Assembly: GCF_015840335.1 (NCBI RefSeq)
Contig: NZ_CP060395.1
Span: forward strand, 2,083,277-2,147,276
DNA from: Synechococcus sp. CBW1108
GTDB lineage: Bacteria; Cyanobacteriota; Cyanobacteriia; PCC-6307; Cyanobiaceae
Direction of reading: 5' to 3'
Length of the DNA: 64,000 nt
The translations under genes were made by a program, and so were the position numbers. The notes beneath the pieces were generated by a model, which was given only the letters and a program-made list of their open reading frames with translations, did not search any database and was not told the DNA's origin. How positions within the stretch are numbered: the stretch's first letter is position 1; each line of letters begins with the position of its first letter. Positions 62,818 to 64,000 of the stretch are shown here, one piece after another.

Positions 62818-63141
62818 ATGCCCCGCACCCCCTCCTTCGACCAGCAGGTGTATGCCGCCGTCGCCCGCATCCCCCGCGGTCAGCTGGCCACCTACGGCCA
62901 GATCGCCGAGCTGATCGGGGCCTATGGCGCGGCGCGCCAGGTGGGTTGGGCGCTGCGGCGGCTGCCCTTGCCGTCGGAGATCCCGTGGCAGAGGGTTGTT
63001 AATGCCAAAGGCCAGATCAGCTTCACCCCCAGCCGCGAGGGCAGCGACTGGATCCAGCGCAAGCTTCTGCTGGCCGAAGGCATCCTCGTCGATGCCGCCG
63101 GCAACCTGCCCCTGGCCCGCCACCGCTGGCAGCCGCGCTAG
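62818..63141 (+). CDS. alkyltransferase-like protein (ATL), MGMT family without the active Cys
   Basis: This 107-residue protein has the DNA-binding wing of MGMT (FDQQVYAAVARIPRGQLATY; ARQVGWALRRLPLP). In the place of the catalytic PCHRV it has IPWQRVVNAKGQIS, with Trp for Cys. ATL proteins bind O6-alkylguanine and hand it to nucleotide excision repair. The start MPRTPSFDQQVY is canonical. Confidence 0.9.
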   Translation: MPRTPSFDQQVYAAVARIPRGQLATYGQIAELIGAYGAARQVGWALRRLPLPSEIPWQRVVNAKGQISFTPSREGSDWIQRKLLLAEGILVDAAGNLPLARHRWQPR

Positions 63142-63151
63142 GTGTGGAGCC

Positions 63152-64000
63152 ATGCCCCAGCCGCCCAGCCCAGATTCCGCAGCGATTGGCCTGGCGCCGC
63201 GCCAGCTGGCCTGGCAGGTGCTGCTGGCGGTGGGGGCCGGGGCCTACGCCGATCTGGCCCTCGAGCGGGAGCTGCAGCGCCATCCCCTCGAAGGGTCCGA
63301 CCGCGCCCTGGCCACCGAACTGGCCTACGGCGCCATCCGCCAGCGGCGCCTGCTCGATGCCTGGCTCGATGCGCTTGGCAAGGTGCCGGCCGCCCGCCAG
63401 CCCCCCAAGCTGCGCTGGCTGCTGCACCTTGGCCTCTACCAACTGCTGTTCAGCAGCCGGGTGCCGGCCTCGGCGGCGGTGAGCACCACGGTGGAGCTGG
63501 CCAAGCAGGGCGGCATGGGCCGGCTGGCGCCGGTGGTCAATGGCTTACTTAGGGCCTGCGGGCGGCGGCGCGCGGGGGCCGGGCCTGAGCCCTGGGACTC
63601 CCTGGGCCCCCTGCCCGCCGACCCCGCCGGCTCCCTGGGTCTGCGCCACTCCCTGCCCGCCTGGCTGGCGGAGCTGGCCGGCCACTGGCCCGAGCCTGAG
63701 CTGTTCGGGGCCGCCTGCAACCAGCCCCCCGCCCTGGACCTGCGCGTCAATCCGCTGCGCAGCACCCCCGCCGCCGTGCTGGCGGCCTTCGCCGCCGCCG
63801 GGGTGGAGGCCGCCCCCCTGGCCGATTTGCCGGCTGGCCTCACGCTCCGTGGTCGCAGCGGCGAGCTGCGCGCCCTGCCCGGCTATGCCGAGGGCCACTG
63901 GTGCGTGCAGGATCGAGCCGCCCAGGCGGTGGGGCTGCTGCTCGATCCCCAGCCCGGCGAACGCATCCTCGATGCTTGCGCTGCCCCCGGCGGCAAGAGC
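63152..64000 (+). CDS. rsmB: 16S rRNA m5C967 methyltransferase RsmB (partial, C-terminus outside window)
   Basis: The first 283 residues are visible. The NusB-like N-terminal domain (APRQLAWQVLLAVGAGAYAD; LATELAYGAIRQRRLLDAWL) is followed by a Pro/Ala-rich stretch and the beginning of the SAM-binding domain (WCVQDRAAQAVGLLLDPQPG; ILDACAAPGGKS). The catalytic Cys pair lies beyond the window. It starts 10 bases after the ATL gene. Confidence 0.92.
   Translation, partial: MPQPPSPDSAAIGLAPRQLAWQVLLAVGAGAYADLALERELQRHPLEGSDRALATELAYGAIRQRRLLDAWLDALGKVPAARQPPKLRWLLHLGLYQLLFSSRVPASAAVSTTVELAKQGGMGRLAPVVNGLLRACGRRRAGAGPEPWDSLGPLPADPAGSLGLRHSLPAWLAELAGHWPEPELFGAACNQPPALDLRVNPLRSTPAAVLAAFAAAGVEAAPLADLPAGLTLRGRSGELRALPGYAEGHWCVQDRAAQAVGLLLDPQPGERILDACAAPGGKS

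Overview
The window is high-GC DNA from a picocyanobacterium of the Cyanobium/Vulcanococcus/freshwater Synechococcus type. The clues are high-light-inducible proteins, a GlgX debranching enzyme, a cyanobacterial bidirectional hydrogenase diaphorase (hoxE-hoxF-hoxU), a Nif11-family peptide and several small proteins of picocyanobacterial type. Identifications come from reading motifs; no database search was possible.

Layout. 1-7009 is core: hoxUFE, a secreted small protein, gluQ, HU, a metallo-beta-lactamase-fold protein and glgX. About 7035-40357 is a large accessory region. It opens at a 3' fragment of tRNA-Gly(TCC), contains a 3' half of tRNA-Pro(TGG) at 30635-30676, and closes with a decayed tyrosine integrase lying 243 bp from an intact tRNA-Arg(TCT). 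It holds a Fic protein with a palindromic operator-like site, a phage-type recombination module (SLOG, Gp157, Rad52-like), a stretch of defence-like operons (membrane pair with DUF697; dual-OB plus two DUF488 proteins; DUF6932 pair; truncated Z1 ATPase), many insertion sequences, a 1391-residue inverse autotransporter, and small regulatory or photoprotective genes. 40358-64000 is again mostly core (rsmI, cysQ, pnp, rpsN, nth, rseP, serS, nfu, lepA, trmH, rsmB), with a two-sided cluster of type IV pilus prepilin genes (52619-58700), an AAA/DUF4143 ATPase and an AbiEii-type toxin-antitoxin pair.

The insertion sequences give a readable history. An IS21-family element (2732 bp) is present twice in the same orientation. 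Copy 1 splits the rad52-like gene with a 6-bp duplication GCTGGT; removing the element and one duplication restores the reading frame exactly. Copy 2 has its own duplication GTTCCC and was itself hit by a 1030-bp IS1595-family element (8-bp duplication ATCGGCCA). An IS5/IS1182-like element cut off the Z1 gene and carries a nested IS256-type transposase inactivated by a stop codon. An IS3-family element with a frameshift-type orfAB lies beside the autotransporter.

The best candidates for undescribed biology are the dual-OB/DUF488/DUF488 operon (16711-18486), the overlapping DUF697-plus-membrane-protein pair (15135-16528) and the overlapping DUF6932 pair (19210-20675). All three are compact intact operons inside an otherwise decaying mobile region.
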